A DNA stretch of 51,048 nucleotides, from contig NZ_ALKG01000086.1 of assembly GCF_000286455.1 (NCBI RefSeq), forward strand, positions 1 through 51,048, in the 5' to 3' direction. Of this stretch, positions 43,670 through 51,048 are shown one piece after another. The notes under the pieces were generated by a model. The model ran no database searches. It saw only the letters and a list, made by a program, of their open reading frames with translations, and was not told the DNA's origin. Position 1 is the first letter of the stretch. Each line of letters starts with the position of its first letter. The translations under genes and the position numbers were made by a program. This DNA is from Selenomonas sp. FOBRC6. GTDB lineage: Bacteria > Bacillota > Negativicutes > Selenomonadales > Selenomonadaceae.

Positions 43670-44497
43670 CTACTTCAGCTTTTTGCGTACAACCTCGTAG
43701 ATAGCGAGGGCATCCTTCAGGAGGTCTTCGAGTTTGTCGAGATAGACCATGTTCGCCCCGTCCGACAGCGCCTCAGGCGGGTTGTCATGCACCTCGAGGA
43801 AGAGTCCGTCAATGCCCGCACCGACAGCCGCACGCACAAGGTACTCGACGTACTCGCGCTGTCCCCCTGAGCTCGTGCCCGCGCCGCCCGGCAGCTGCAC
43901 GCTGTGCGTCCCGTCGAAGATGACGGGATAGCCGAAGCTGCGCATGATGGGGAAGGAACGCATATCCACAACGAGGTTGTTGTAGCCGAAGCTCTCGCCG
44001 CGCTCCGTGAGGAGGATGCGGTCGCTGCCGCTCTCGTGGATCTTGTCGACGACGTTGCGCATATCGTTCGGCGAGAGGAACTGCCCCTTCTTCACGTTGA
44101 CGATGGCGCCCGTCTGTGCCGCCGCATGCAGGAGGTCTGTTTGACGCGAGAGGAATGCGGGGATCTGCAGGATGTCGGCGACCTTTGCGACGGGCTCTGC
44201 CTGACACGTCTCGTGGATGTCCGTCACGACGGGCACGCCGAGTTCGTCGCGGATCGCGCCGAGGATCTTCACGCCCTCCTCGAGCCCGGGTCCGCGGAAG
44301 CTGTGGTAGGCGGAGCGGTTCGCCTTGTCAAAGGATGCCTTGAATACGTAGGGAATGCCGAGACGATCCGTGATCTCCTTGATGCCGCGTCCGATCAGGA
44401 GCGAGCGCTCGAGACCTTCGAGGACGCAGGGCCCCGCGAGGAGCACCAGCGGCTCACCGCCGCCGATCTCAAAATTCGCCAGCTTCACTTTGTTCAT
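43670..44497 (-). CDS. kdsA: 3-deoxy-8-phosphooctulonate synthase KdsA
   Basis: Condenses PEP and arabinose-5-P to Kdo-8-P. The 275 residues show [79 protein letters not shown] and [12 protein letters not shown]. The Cys in the early GPC motif fits, but deciding between metal-dependent and metal-independent forms needs alignment. The start is ATG 44497 (MNKVKLAN), with AAAGGAG 8 nt upstream; the ATG at 44503 is too close to the ribosome binding site. It is the first gene after the internal promoter. Confidence 0.95.
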   Translation of the reverse strand: MNKVKLANFEIGGGEPLVLLAGPCVLEGLERSLLIGRGIKEITDRLGIPYVFKASFDKANRSAYHSFRGPGLEEGVKILGAIRDELGVPVVTDIHETCQAEPVAKVADILQIPAFLSRQTDLLHAAAQTGAIVNVKKGQFLSPNDMRNVVDKIHESGSDRILLTERGESFGYNNLVVDMRSFPIMRSFGYPVIFDGTHSVQLPGGAGTSSGGQREYVEYLVRAAVGAGIDGLFLEVHDNPPEALSDGANMVYLDKLEDLLKDALAIYEVVRKKLK

Positions 44498-44537
44498 CTT
44501 CATGGCTCCTTTCAACAATCATGTGATAACACCGCAC

Positions 44538-44557
44538 GAATTTATGCGGATTTATGC
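44538..44557. repeat. Tandem 10-bp repeat at the kdsA transcription start
   Basis: On the minus strand two adjoining 10-mers, GCATAAATCC and GCATAAATTC (9 of 10 identical), cover the predicted transcription start and early leader of the kdsA operon. One turn of the helix apart, they would suit two protein subunits binding the same face. The regulator is unknown. Confidence 0.6.
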
Positions 44558-44559
44558 TT

Positions 44560-44588
44560 ATTATAAAATTTTCGCGCGCAGAGGTCAA
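44560..44588 (-). promoter_or_regulatory. Promoter of the kdsA-kdsD-kdsC-lpxL-lptCAB operon
   Basis: Minus-strand -35 TTGACC (44588-44583), 17-nt spacer and consensus -10 TATAAT (44565-44560). The -35 lies in the last codons of kdsB. The start is about 55 nt before the kdsA ATG. Confidence 0.8.
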
Positions 44589-45319
44589 TAAATGCCCTGC
44601 TTTTGATAAACTTCGTTGACAGCCGCAAGGTCTTCCTCGGTGTCGACGCCGATAAAGACGGCATCGGTCTCGATGACGCGGATTGTGTGCCCGTTCTCGA
44701 GCGCGCGCAGCTGCTCGAGGGACTCGGAGAGTTCGAGCGGGGTCTGCGCCATGCGCGCATACGCAAGCAAGAAGTCGCGGCGATAGGCATAGATGCCGAT
44801 GTGCTTGTATACCTGTGCGCCCGGATTGCGCGCGTACGGGATGCGCGCACGGGAGAAGTAGAGCGCATTGCCGCGTTGGTCGGTGATGACCTTGACGTTG
44901 TTCGGATTCGCCATCTCCTCCTCATCCGTGAGCAGTGTCTTTGCCGTTGCCATTGGTAGGCTGCCGTCCGCGAGAAACGGTTCAACAAGTGCATCGATCA
45001 CGGCGGGGTCGATGAGCGGTTCGTCGCCCTGCACGTTGATGATGAGGTCGTAGTCCGTCATCTTCTCTGCGACCTCGGCGAGGCGATCCGTCCCCGTCAC
45101 ATGGTCGGCACGCGTCATGACGGCACGTCCGCCGTGCTTCTCGACGGCAACGAGGATGCGCTCGTCGTCCGTTGCAACGACGACATCCTGCACGAGCCGC
45201 GCCCGCACGGCGCGCTCATAGACGCGCACGATCATGGGCTTACCTGCGATGTCGCGCAGCGGCTTGCCCGGCAGGCGCGTAGATGCGTAGCGCGCGGGTA
45301 TAATGCAGAGAACCTTCAT
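44585..45319 (-). CDS. kdsB: 3-deoxy-manno-octulosonate cytidylyltransferase KdsB
   Basis: Activates Kdo as CMP-Kdo for WaaA. The 244 residues begin MKVLCIIPARYASTRLPGKPL (nucleotide-binding motif) and contain VVVATDDERI, THVTGTDRLAEV-like HVTGTDRLAEVA, INVQGDEPLIDP, and YKHIGIYAYRRDFLL. ATG 45319 has AGAGGTGATCGC upstream. It lies 181 nt downstream of waaA-lpxK and just before the kdsA promoter, so it can be read from the upstream genes. Confidence 0.95.
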   Translation of the reverse strand: MKVLCIIPARYASTRLPGKPLRDIAGKPMIVRVYERAVRARLVQDVVVATDDERILVAVEKHGGRAVMTRADHVTGTDRLAEVAEKMTDYDLIINVQGDEPLIDPAVIDALVEPFLADGSLPMATAKTLLTDEEEMANPNNVKVITDQRGNALYFSRARIPYARNPGAQVYKHIGIYAYRRDFLLAYARMAQTPLELSESLEQLRALENGHTIRVIETDAVFIGVDTEEDLAAVNEVYQKQGIY

Positions 45320-45500
45320 GCGATCACCTCTATAATTCATAGGCATGGATCTGTGAATTCCATGGAGCGATTTTGCTTAGAACGCAAGACACAGAGGAGC
45401 GCCTCGCACACAGCCCTTTGTTTTTCCTGTCCAGACGCTCAGAGCGCCCCTACCACCGCTTACGCGATCCCCCCGCACGGGGGAGGCCGGGGATAACACC
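45320..45500. other. Intergenic region between waaA-lpxK and kdsB
   Basis: 181 nt without a gene. It holds a GC hairpin (TCCCCC-GTGC-GGGGGA, about 45,470-45,485 on the plus strand) with no T-run on the minus strand, and GCTTAG-A-ACGCAAG at 45375-45388, resembling part of the repeat at 51014-51028. No convincing sigma-A promoter was found. Confidence 0.4.
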
Positions 45501-48014
45501 TCAAGACACCGGTCTGAGTTTCGCCGCAAGCTGCTTTTCCAGTCTGCGGAAGAACTCCTCGCGCCCCTTCTGGAACGTGACCTCAACGGAGATCACATAG
45601 ATGGGGACGCGCCACTTCGCGCGCACGACATCTGCCGGCACCTTCACCGCGTCCTTCTCCGTGATGACAATCGCCTCGACGCCGAGCGTCTCCGCGCGGT
45701 AGAGCACCTCCGCCATATCGCGCTCGCCGTAGTCGTGGTGATCGGGATAGCGCATGCTCTCCACCATCTCGACGCCGAGATCGGCAAGGGTCTGCTCAAA
45801 CGAGGCGGGGTTGCCGATCGCGGAGACGGCGAGCACCTTCTTGCCCTCCATCTCCGTGACTGGTACACCGCCCGCCGCAATATCCTCGTACCAGTCCGAA
45901 AGCCGCACGAACTGACGCGGCTGATGGATGCTCTCGAGGATGAGACCGTCCTGATTGTAGCTGCGGAACGTCTCCCAGATGTGTGTGATTGCGCCTGGCG
46001 CCGCCTGATCGACCTTCGTCATCAGGCAGACATCGGCGCGGTCGATATGCGAGAGTGGCTCGCGCAGCGTCCCGCGCGGCAGGAGATAGCCGTTACCGAA
46101 GACGTTCACCGCGTCGACGAGCAGGATGTCCATATCGCGCGCAAGCTGCCAGTGCTGGTAGCCGTCGTCGAGAATCGCCACCTCCGCGCCAAAATGCTCG
46201 ATGGCATAGCGTCCCGTGACGGCACGCTGCGGTCCAATGAGCACAGGCACGTTGGGCAGATGCTTTGCCAGCATAAACGCCTCATCGCCCGCCGTCTCCG
46301 CGTCCATCTTCAGCGTGCGCCCGTCGGAGACAATACCGACCTCGCCGCGCCACTTCGCACGGTAGCCGCGGTTCAGAATGACGACGCGGTAGCCCATCGC
46401 GTCAATCGCACGCGCGAGATGTTGTGCCGTCGGCGTCTTTCCCGTGCCGCCGACCGTGACGTTGCCGAGGCTGATGACAAAGCAGGGCAGCTGCTCCTTC
46501 TTGACCCAGCCCCAGCGGTACATTGCGAGTTTCAGATTCACCAGCTGCTCATAGATGAGCGAGAATACGTAGAACACGCCCATGATGAGCCTGCGCGAGA
46601 TACCGCGCACCTCCTTGTCATGGACGAGATCGATAAAGTAGGTCTGGAAATTCGCGACCTTCTGCGTCGCCCGCACGCGATGCTTGCTGATGCGCTCCTG
46701 CGCGCGCAGGGCACGACGCGACTCATACACCGCGAGCATATCGACAAGGATCTGTGCCGACTTCGCCGACGCCCCCTTGTTCTCGTTGATGATCGCAAGT
46801 GTCTCACGCTCAAGGCGTTCACGCTCGGCATCATCGCCAAACAGGCGTAGGGTCTCGCGCGTAAGTTCCTCCCCGTTCGTGACGGTCACGACGGCATTGC
46901 GGTTGCGGAAGAGCGCGTGAATGTCCTTGAAGTTGAACATCTGATTGCCGACGATGATCGCCTTGCCGTGCGCCGCCGGCTCGAGGATGTTGTGCCCGCC
47001 GTGCGGAATGAGGCTGCCGCCGATGTAGATGACATCGCCCAGCCCATAGACGCGCCCGAGCTCGCCGACCGTATCGAGGATCACAATATCCTCGCCGCCC
47101 TCTGCGCCCTTTTGCAGATTCTTGCGCGTATTGACGGTAAAGCCTGCCTTGCGGCAGAGATGTTCGACCTCAATCGTGCGCAGCACCTCGCGCGGCGCAA
47201 TGATGAGCCGCACATTTGGATCTTCGGCGCGCACGGCGGCGAACGCTGCAAGTACCAGTTCCTCCTCACCGCGGTGCGTCGAGCCCGCAATCATGATATG
47301 GCTCGCGCCAGAAAGTCCCAGTTCCTGGATGAGCGCGGCACGCTCCTCGGGGCTGACGCTCGTATACGCCTGATCGAATTTCGTGTTGCCCGTGACCGTG
47401 ACGAGCTCGCGCGGCGCGCCGAGGCGCATGATGTAGTCTGCATCGATGCTCGACTGCATGGCGAAGCATTTCACAGTCCCGATCATCTCGCGCAACATGC
47501 CGAGCAGATATTTGTACTGCTTCACGCTGCGGTCACTGATGCGCCCGTTGACCATCATGACGGGTACGTCGAGCTGCTTTGCCTTCTTGAGGAAATTCGG
47601 CCACAGCTCCGTCTCCACGGGTAGGAAGACGCGCGGACGGATGCGCCCCACGACGCGCGAGGCGAGGAAGGGCAGGTCGAGTGGGAAGTAGATGATCGCG
47701 TCCGCGTCCTTGATGATGCGGTGCGCCATCTCGTATCCGCCCGTTGTGACGACGGAGACGAGGATGGGGCTGTGGGGGAATGCCTTGCGGAATTCGCGTA
47801 TGAGAGGGCTCGTCGCGACAATCTCGCCAACCGATGCCGCGTGCACCCAGATCGCATTTTTCCCCGCGACCTTCTCAATCGTCTCCTTCGGGTAGAAACC
47901 GAAGCTCTGCTTGATGCGCTCGACAAAGCCGCGCTCCCGTGTGGCGCGCAGCATGAAGATCGGTATGATGATGGTGACGATGAGGATTGCCGCTAGATTG
48001 TAGAGAAATCTCAT
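45501..48014 (-). CDS. Bifunctional Kdo transferase / tetraacyldisaccharide 4'-kinase (WaaA-LpxK fusion)
   Basis: An 837-residue fusion of two lipid A pathway enzymes. Residues 1-425 are WaaA (KdtA): a membrane anchor at 5-22, the catalytic Glu64 in HAASVGEIVATSP, LPVETELWPNFL, TGNTKFDQ, and the CMP-Kdo site region YIGGSLIPHGGHNILEPAAHG. A basic linker (about 430-470) leads to LpxK: Walker A GNVTVGGTGKTP (about 516-527), VILNRGYRAKW, AILDDGYQHWQLARDMDILL and AVSAIGNPASFEQTL. Both active sites look intact. In E. coli these are separate proteins of 425 and 328 residues, matching the two parts. The start is ATG 48014, with GGGGAGA about 6 nt upstream and 3 nt past the msbA stop. There is no stop or frameshift at the junction. 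Confidence 0.93.
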   Translation of the reverse strand: MRFLYNLAAILIVTIIIPIFMLRATRERGFVERIKQSFGFYPKETIEKVAGKNAIWVHAASVGEIVATSPLIREFRKAFPHSPILVSVVTTGGYEMAHRIIKDADAIIYFPLDLPFLASRVVGRIRPRVFLPVETELWPNFLKKAKQLDVPVMMVNGRISDRSVKQYKYLLGMLREMIGTVKCFAMQSSIDADYIMRLGAPRELVTVTGNTKFDQAYTSVSPEERAALIQELGLSGASHIMIAGSTHRGEEELVLAAFAAVRAEDPNVRLIIAPREVLRTIEVEHLCRKAGFTVNTRKNLQKGAEGGEDIVILDTVGELGRVYGLGDVIYIGGSLIPHGGHNILEPAAHGKAIIVGNQMFNFKDIHALFRNRNAVVTVTNGEELTRETLRLFGDDAERERLERETLAIINENKGASAKSAQILVDMLAVYESRRALRAQERISKHRVRATQKVANFQTYFIDLVHDKEVRGISRRLIMGVFYVFSLIYEQLVNLKLAMYRWGWVKKEQLPCFVISLGNVTVGGTGKTPTAQHLARAIDAMGYRVVILNRGYRAKWRGEVGIVSDGRTLKMDAETAGDEAFMLAKHLPNVPVLIGPQRAVTGRYAIEHFGAEVAILDDGYQHWQLARDMDILLVDAVNVFGNGYLLPRGTLREPLSHIDRADVCLMTKVDQAAPGAITHIWETFRSYNQDGLILESIHQPRQFVRLSDWYEDIAAGGVPVTEMEGKKVLAVSAIGNPASFEQTLADLGVEMVESMRYPDHHDYGERDMAEVLYRAETLGVEAIVITEKDAVKVPADVVRAKWRVPIYVISVEVTFQKGREEFFRRLEKQLAAKLRPVS

Positions 48015-48016
48015 GC

Positions 48017-49741
48017 TCACTCTCCCCGAAACTGAATATCATAGAGGTGCTGATAGAGCCCGCCCTTTGCGAGCAACTCCTCGTGCGTTCCCTGCTCCAC
48101 AATGCGCCCCGCATCGATGACATAGATGCGGTCGGCGTGAAAGACCGTCGAGAGGCGGTGTGCAATGACAAAGCTCGTGCGCCCAACCATGAGGTTGTCG
48201 AGCGCCGCCTGCACGATCTTCTCGCTCTCCGTATCGAGCGCAGAGGTCGCCTCGTCGAGGATGAGGATGCGCGGGTCTTTCAGAATCGCGCGTGCGATGG
48301 CAATGCGCTGACGCTGTCCCCCCGAGATGCTCACGCCGCGCTCCCCAATCTCAGTATCGTAGCCATGCTCGAGTTCCATGATAAAATTATGAGCATTCGC
48401 CGCACGCGCCGCCTCCTCAATCTCCGCATCCGTCGCATCAAGGCGCCCGTAGCGGATGTTCTCGCGAATTGTCGTCGAGAAGAGCATCGTCTCCTGCGGC
48501 ACAAGTCCGATCTGCCCGCGCAGGGATGCAAGCGTCACGTCGCGGATGTCGTGTCCGTCCACGGTGATTGTGCCGCTGTCCACCTCGTAGAAACGCGGAA
48601 TGAGGTTTGCAATCGTCGACTTGCCCGCACCCGAGGGGCCGACAAAGGCAATCATCTCGCCCGGTGCCGCCTCGAGGCTCACGCCGTCGAGCGCAGGACG
48701 CCCCTCCTTGTAGGAGAATTTCACGTTATCGAAGCGCACGCGCCCCTCCACGGGCGGGAGCGGCTGCGCATTCGGGCGATCCGTAATGCTCTCCTCGAGA
48801 TCGACAATCGAAAAAACGCGGTCGACCGCAGCCATTGCCTTTTGGAGGTTGCCGTAGATGCGCGAGAGGCGCTTGACAGGATTTGCGAGGTTGACGGCAT
48901 AGGTGAGGAACGCAACGAACGCGCCCGCCGTGATATCGCCGTTGACGACCTCGTAGCCGCCGAACCAGACGATGAAGGTGACGGCGATTGCCGCGAGGAA
49001 TTCCACAGTCGGCGTCAGCATGCTCGTCTGCTGGACGTTCTTCATCACCGCCTCGAAGTTACGCTGATTGCTGTGCACAAAGCGGTCAATCTCGTAGTCC
49101 TCGCGCACAAAGGATTTCACCACGCGCGTCGCAGAGAAGCTCTCCTGAAGGAGCGCCGTGATTTCGGCAAGCCGCTGCTGAATCACATTACTCGACTTCT
49201 TGATCTTACGCCCGAAAATTTTCATTGCCTGCCCGACCATGGGGATGACGACGAGGGTCAGGAGGGAGAGCTTCCAGTCGAGGTAGAACATGAGGGCAAG
49301 CGAACCGATGAGGATGCAGCCCTCCGTCACCAGGTCGATGAGGTTGTCCACGAGCGCAGACTGGATCGCCGCAACATCGTTTGTGACGTAGCTCATGATC
49401 TCTCCCGTCTGGTGGCGGTCGTAGTACGCGAGCGGCATGCGCTGGAATTTGCGGAACATGACCTCGCGCACGTCGATGATGACCTTTTGTCCAATGTAGG
49501 AGACGAGGTAGGACTGCCCAAAATAAAAAATCCCGCGCAGGAAAAAGATGACGACGATGCCGATGCAGATGGCGTTCAGGAGCGCCATGTTCTTGTCGGC
49601 AAGCACGTCGTCGATCATGTCCTTGATGATCCACGGGACATAGAGGTTCGCCGCTGAAGCGAGGATGATGCACACGATCGCGAGTCCGAATTTCTTCACG
49701 TACGGGCGCATATAGGCAAGCAGTCTGGTGTAATTCTTCAT
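48017..49741 (-). CDS. msbA: Lipid A export ABC transporter MsbA
   Basis: A half-transporter that flips core-lipid A across the inner membrane. The 574 residues have six membrane segments in the N-terminal about 320 residues and an ATPase domain with GPSGAGKSTIANLIPRFY (Walker A), LVPQETMLFSTTIRENI (Q-loop), VSISGGQRQRIAIARAI (signature), ILILDEATSALD (Walker B) and VIAHRLST. ATG 49741 has AGGAGAACT upstream. It could in principle be a general lipid or drug exporter of the same subfamily, but its position between lpxB and waaA-lpxK supports MsbA. Confidence 0.93.
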   Translation of the reverse strand: MKNYTRLLAYMRPYVKKFGLAIVCIILASAANLYVPWIIKDMIDDVLADKNMALLNAICIGIVVIFFLRGIFYFGQSYLVSYIGQKVIIDVREVMFRKFQRMPLAYYDRHQTGEIMSYVTNDVAAIQSALVDNLIDLVTEGCILIGSLALMFYLDWKLSLLTLVVIPMVGQAMKIFGRKIKKSSNVIQQRLAEITALLQESFSATRVVKSFVREDYEIDRFVHSNQRNFEAVMKNVQQTSMLTPTVEFLAAIAVTFIVWFGGYEVVNGDITAGAFVAFLTYAVNLANPVKRLSRIYGNLQKAMAAVDRVFSIVDLEESITDRPNAQPLPPVEGRVRFDNVKFSYKEGRPALDGVSLEAAPGEMIAFVGPSGAGKSTIANLIPRFYEVDSGTITVDGHDIRDVTLASLRGQIGLVPQETMLFSTTIRENIRYGRLDATDAEIEEAARAANAHNFIMELEHGYDTEIGERGVSISGGQRQRIAIARAILKDPRILILDEATSALDTESEKIVQAALDNLMVGRTSFVIAHRLSTVFHADRIYVIDAGRIVEQGTHEELLAKGGLYQHLYDIQFRGE

Positions 49742-49768
49742 AGTTCTCCTACTGGAAAATTCGGCTAT

Positions 49769-49774
49769 ATTATG
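49769..49774 (-). promoter_or_regulatory. Possible extended -10 promoter of msbA
   Basis: CATAAT preceded by TGA (TGn extended -10) lies 28 nt before the msbA start. The -35 region falls on the repeat at 49788-49803 and is poor, so this is tentative. Confidence 0.3.
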
Positions 49775-49787
49775 TCATGTGCAAGCT

Positions 49788-49803
49788 CCACGCGAACGCT
49801 TAG
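49788..49803 (+). repeat. 16-bp repeat, copy 1
   Basis: CCACGCGAACGCTTAG, identical to 51004-51019. It overlaps the TAA stop of lpxB and ends upstream of the possible msbA promoter. Confidence 0.7.
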
Positions 49804-50966
49804 GAGCATTGCACGTTCTCATCAGCTGCTCGTTCGTGGCTTCTCGCAAGTGCAAGAATCTTCTCTGCGACACGGCGCGCGGCGTGCGGCTCTCCGAGCA
49901 CAGCGACGGCGCGCGCAAGGCGCTCCGTCACATAGTCGCGCGGCGCACCGTCCGCGATGATGTCCTCCATCGCTGCCGCAATGCGCTCAGGCTGCACCGC
50001 ATCCTGCAAGAGTTCGGTCTCGAACGTCTCTCCGAGCAGGATGTTCGGCAGGGAGAAGCGCGGTACATCGACGAGCAGCCGCCCGACGAGATAGGAGAGC
50101 GCAGACATCCGATAGAGGACGACGGCGGGCAACCCCATAATCGCCGCCTCCATGATGACCGTCCCTGACGCTGCAATCGCCGCGCGCGCAATCCCCATGA
50201 GCGCATAGCGCGCGTCATGGGTGAGCGTCACCTCCACGGAGGATGCCGCAAGATGCCGCTGAATCTGCGCTGTATCGACACCGCCTGCAACAGGCAGGAA
50301 GAATCGCCGCATGCTGTCCCTTGCAGCAAGGATCTCCGCCGCACCGAGCATCGGGGGGAGCAGCCGCTCGATCTCCTCGCGTCGGCTGCCCGGCATAAGG
50401 AGCACGGGGGTCTCCCCGTCTGCAATGCCGAAGTGGCGCCGAGCCTCCTCTTCGCCCATCTCCGCACGCACGGTGTCGATGAGCGGATTGCCGACGAAGG
50501 AGATGTTTGCGCCCGCCGCCTCATAGGGTGGCAGCTCGTGCGGGAAGATGGCGACGATCTCGTCCGCAACCCTGGCGCAGGACTTTGCACGTCCCTTGCG
50601 CCACGCCCACGCAGAGGGCGGAATATAAGAAAAAACGGGGATGCCCCGCTCTTTCGCCCGCGCCGCGAGCCGCCAATTAAAGTCCGGATAGTCGATGATG
50701 ACGAGGACATCCGGCCGCTCCTCCTCCATGAGCCGTGTGAGGTCGTCGAGGAGGGCGAAGATGCGTCGGAGATTCAAGAGAACCGCCGAGATCCCCATGA
50801 CGTTGTAGTCTGTATAGTTCTGACGGAGGACAACGCCCGCCGCTGCCATCTCCGCACCGCCAAACCCAATCAGGGAGACGGTGGGGTCGAGCACACGCAG
50901 TTCACGCGCGAGCGCCGCCCCGTGGAGATCGCCCGAGGTCTCCCCCGCCGAAAGCATGATTTTCAA
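49800..50966 (-). CDS. lpxB: Lipid-A-disaccharide synthase
   Basis: Condenses UDP-diacylglucosamine with lipid X to form the lipid A disaccharide. The 388 residues begin MKIMLSAGETSGDLHGAALA (family signature) and include FGGAEMAAAGV, the DYPDFNWRLA region, YIPPSAWAWRKGRAK, VGNPLIDTVR, LLMPGSRREEIERLLP and ASGTVIMEAAIMGLPAVVLYR. The start is TTG 50966, with AGGAGG 9 nt upstream; the internal ATG (50957) has no ribosome binding site. It is the most upstream gene of the LPS block in the window; lpxA/lpxI/lpxD would lie further right. Confidence 0.95.
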   Translation of the reverse strand: MKIMLSAGETSGDLHGAALARELRVLDPTVSLIGFGGAEMAAAGVVLRQNYTDYNVMGISAVLLNLRRIFALLDDLTRLMEEERPDVLVIIDYPDFNWRLAARAKERGIPVFSYIPPSAWAWRKGRAKSCARVADEIVAIFPHELPPYEAAGANISFVGNPLIDTVRAEMGEEEARRHFGIADGETPVLLMPGSRREEIERLLPPMLGAAEILAARDSMRRFFLPVAGGVDTAQIQRHLAASSVEVTLTHDARYALMGIARAAIAASGTVIMEAAIMGLPAVVLYRMSALSYLVGRLLVDVPRFSLPNILLGETFETELLQDAVQPERIAAAMEDIIADGAPRDYVTERLARAVAVLGEPHAARRVAEKILALARSHERAADENVQCS

Positions 50967-51003
50967 GTGGGCAGACCTCCTTGATATACCAGCTGCGCAT
51001 GTC

Positions 51004-51028
51004 CCACGCGAACGCTTAGTTACGCAAG
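51004..51028 (+). repeat. 16-bp repeat, copy 2, with extension
   Basis: CCACGCGAACGCTTAG followed by TTACGCAAG. The last 82 nt of the window hold no supported gene besides the lpxB leader. The second half (GCTTAG-TT-ACGCAAG) is nearly matched at 45375-45388. Confidence 0.65.
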
Positions 51029-51048
51029 CGGTCGGGCACTTGTCTGCC

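Noticed and set aside
50967-51048. Coding end of an upstream gene such as lpxI
   Set aside because: One minus-strand frame is open over 82 nt but no family motif is visible and a repeat lies in it. This is too little to support a call.

Overview
The window reads as a chromosomal segment of a diderm Firmicute of the Negativicutes, most likely Selenomonas or a close relative. The argument is the mixture of gene types: a Gram-positive PolC replicase and a Firmicutes-style str operon led by an L7Ae-like gene, together with a complete Kdo/lipid A and Lpt export block, a two-partner secretion system with a beta-barrel transporter, and a flagellin. The DNA is GC-rich, ribosome binding sites are strong AGGAGG types, and TTG and GTG starts are frequent. 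This assignment is inference; no 16S gene is present.

Layout. Positions 1-5550 (minus): L7Ae-like, rpsL, rpsG, fusA and tuf from a near-consensus promoter, a terminator, then the start of the S10 operon (rpsJ, rplC cut by the window edge). Positions 5620-9560 (minus): trmB, an ftsW-type SEDS gene, a terminator, and an LTA-synthase-like sulfatase-fold membrane enzyme. Positions 9650-22880: a two-partner secretion pair, with the TpsB transporter and a 10.3 kb TpsA exoprotein, separated by a plus-strand pair (low-molecular-weight tyrosine phosphatase and a PNPOx-like flavoprotein). Positions 23058-24551: a lone flagellin gene with a sigma-28-like promoter. Positions 24741-35109 (minus): a tightly overlapping run cca, gamma carbonic anhydrase, ndk, cobalamin adenosyltransferase, polA, coaE, lytic transglycosylase, polC. 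Positions 35174-35590 (minus): tRNA-Gly, tRNA-Gly, tRNA-Ile2. Positions 35630-36240 (plus): a RelB/YoeB-like toxin-antitoxin pair. Positions 36255-39117: a chemoreceptor (minus), then a small membrane protein and a flavodoxin-fold reductase (plus). Positions 39222-50966 (minus): lpxB, msbA, a waaA-lpxK fusion, kdsB, kdsA, kdsD, kdsC, lpxL-type acyltransferase, lptC, lptA, lptB.

How the genes work together. The last block makes Kdo (kdsD, kdsA, kdsC, kdsB), builds the lipid A disaccharide, phosphorylates it and adds Kdo (lpxB, WaaA-LpxK), acylates it, flips it across the inner membrane (msbA) and starts export (lptB, lptC, lptA). It is close to a single-locus Kdo2-lipid A pathway, with one clear internal promoter before kdsA. 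The replication and repair block couples polC and polA to coaE and a murein hydrolase through start/stop overlaps.

Most notable points: PolC lacks the 3'-5' exonuclease domain normally inserted in its PHP domain, and the neighbouring Pol I has a degenerate exonuclease domain, so proofreading must come from elsewhere; WaaA and LpxK are fused in one polypeptide; the giant TpsA carries 22 YDG-type repeats, nine of them forming three rounds of a three-module super-repeat; and a tandem 10-bp repeat sits at the predicted transcription start of the kdsA-lptB operon. I found no CRISPR array, prophage, transposase or rRNA gene.
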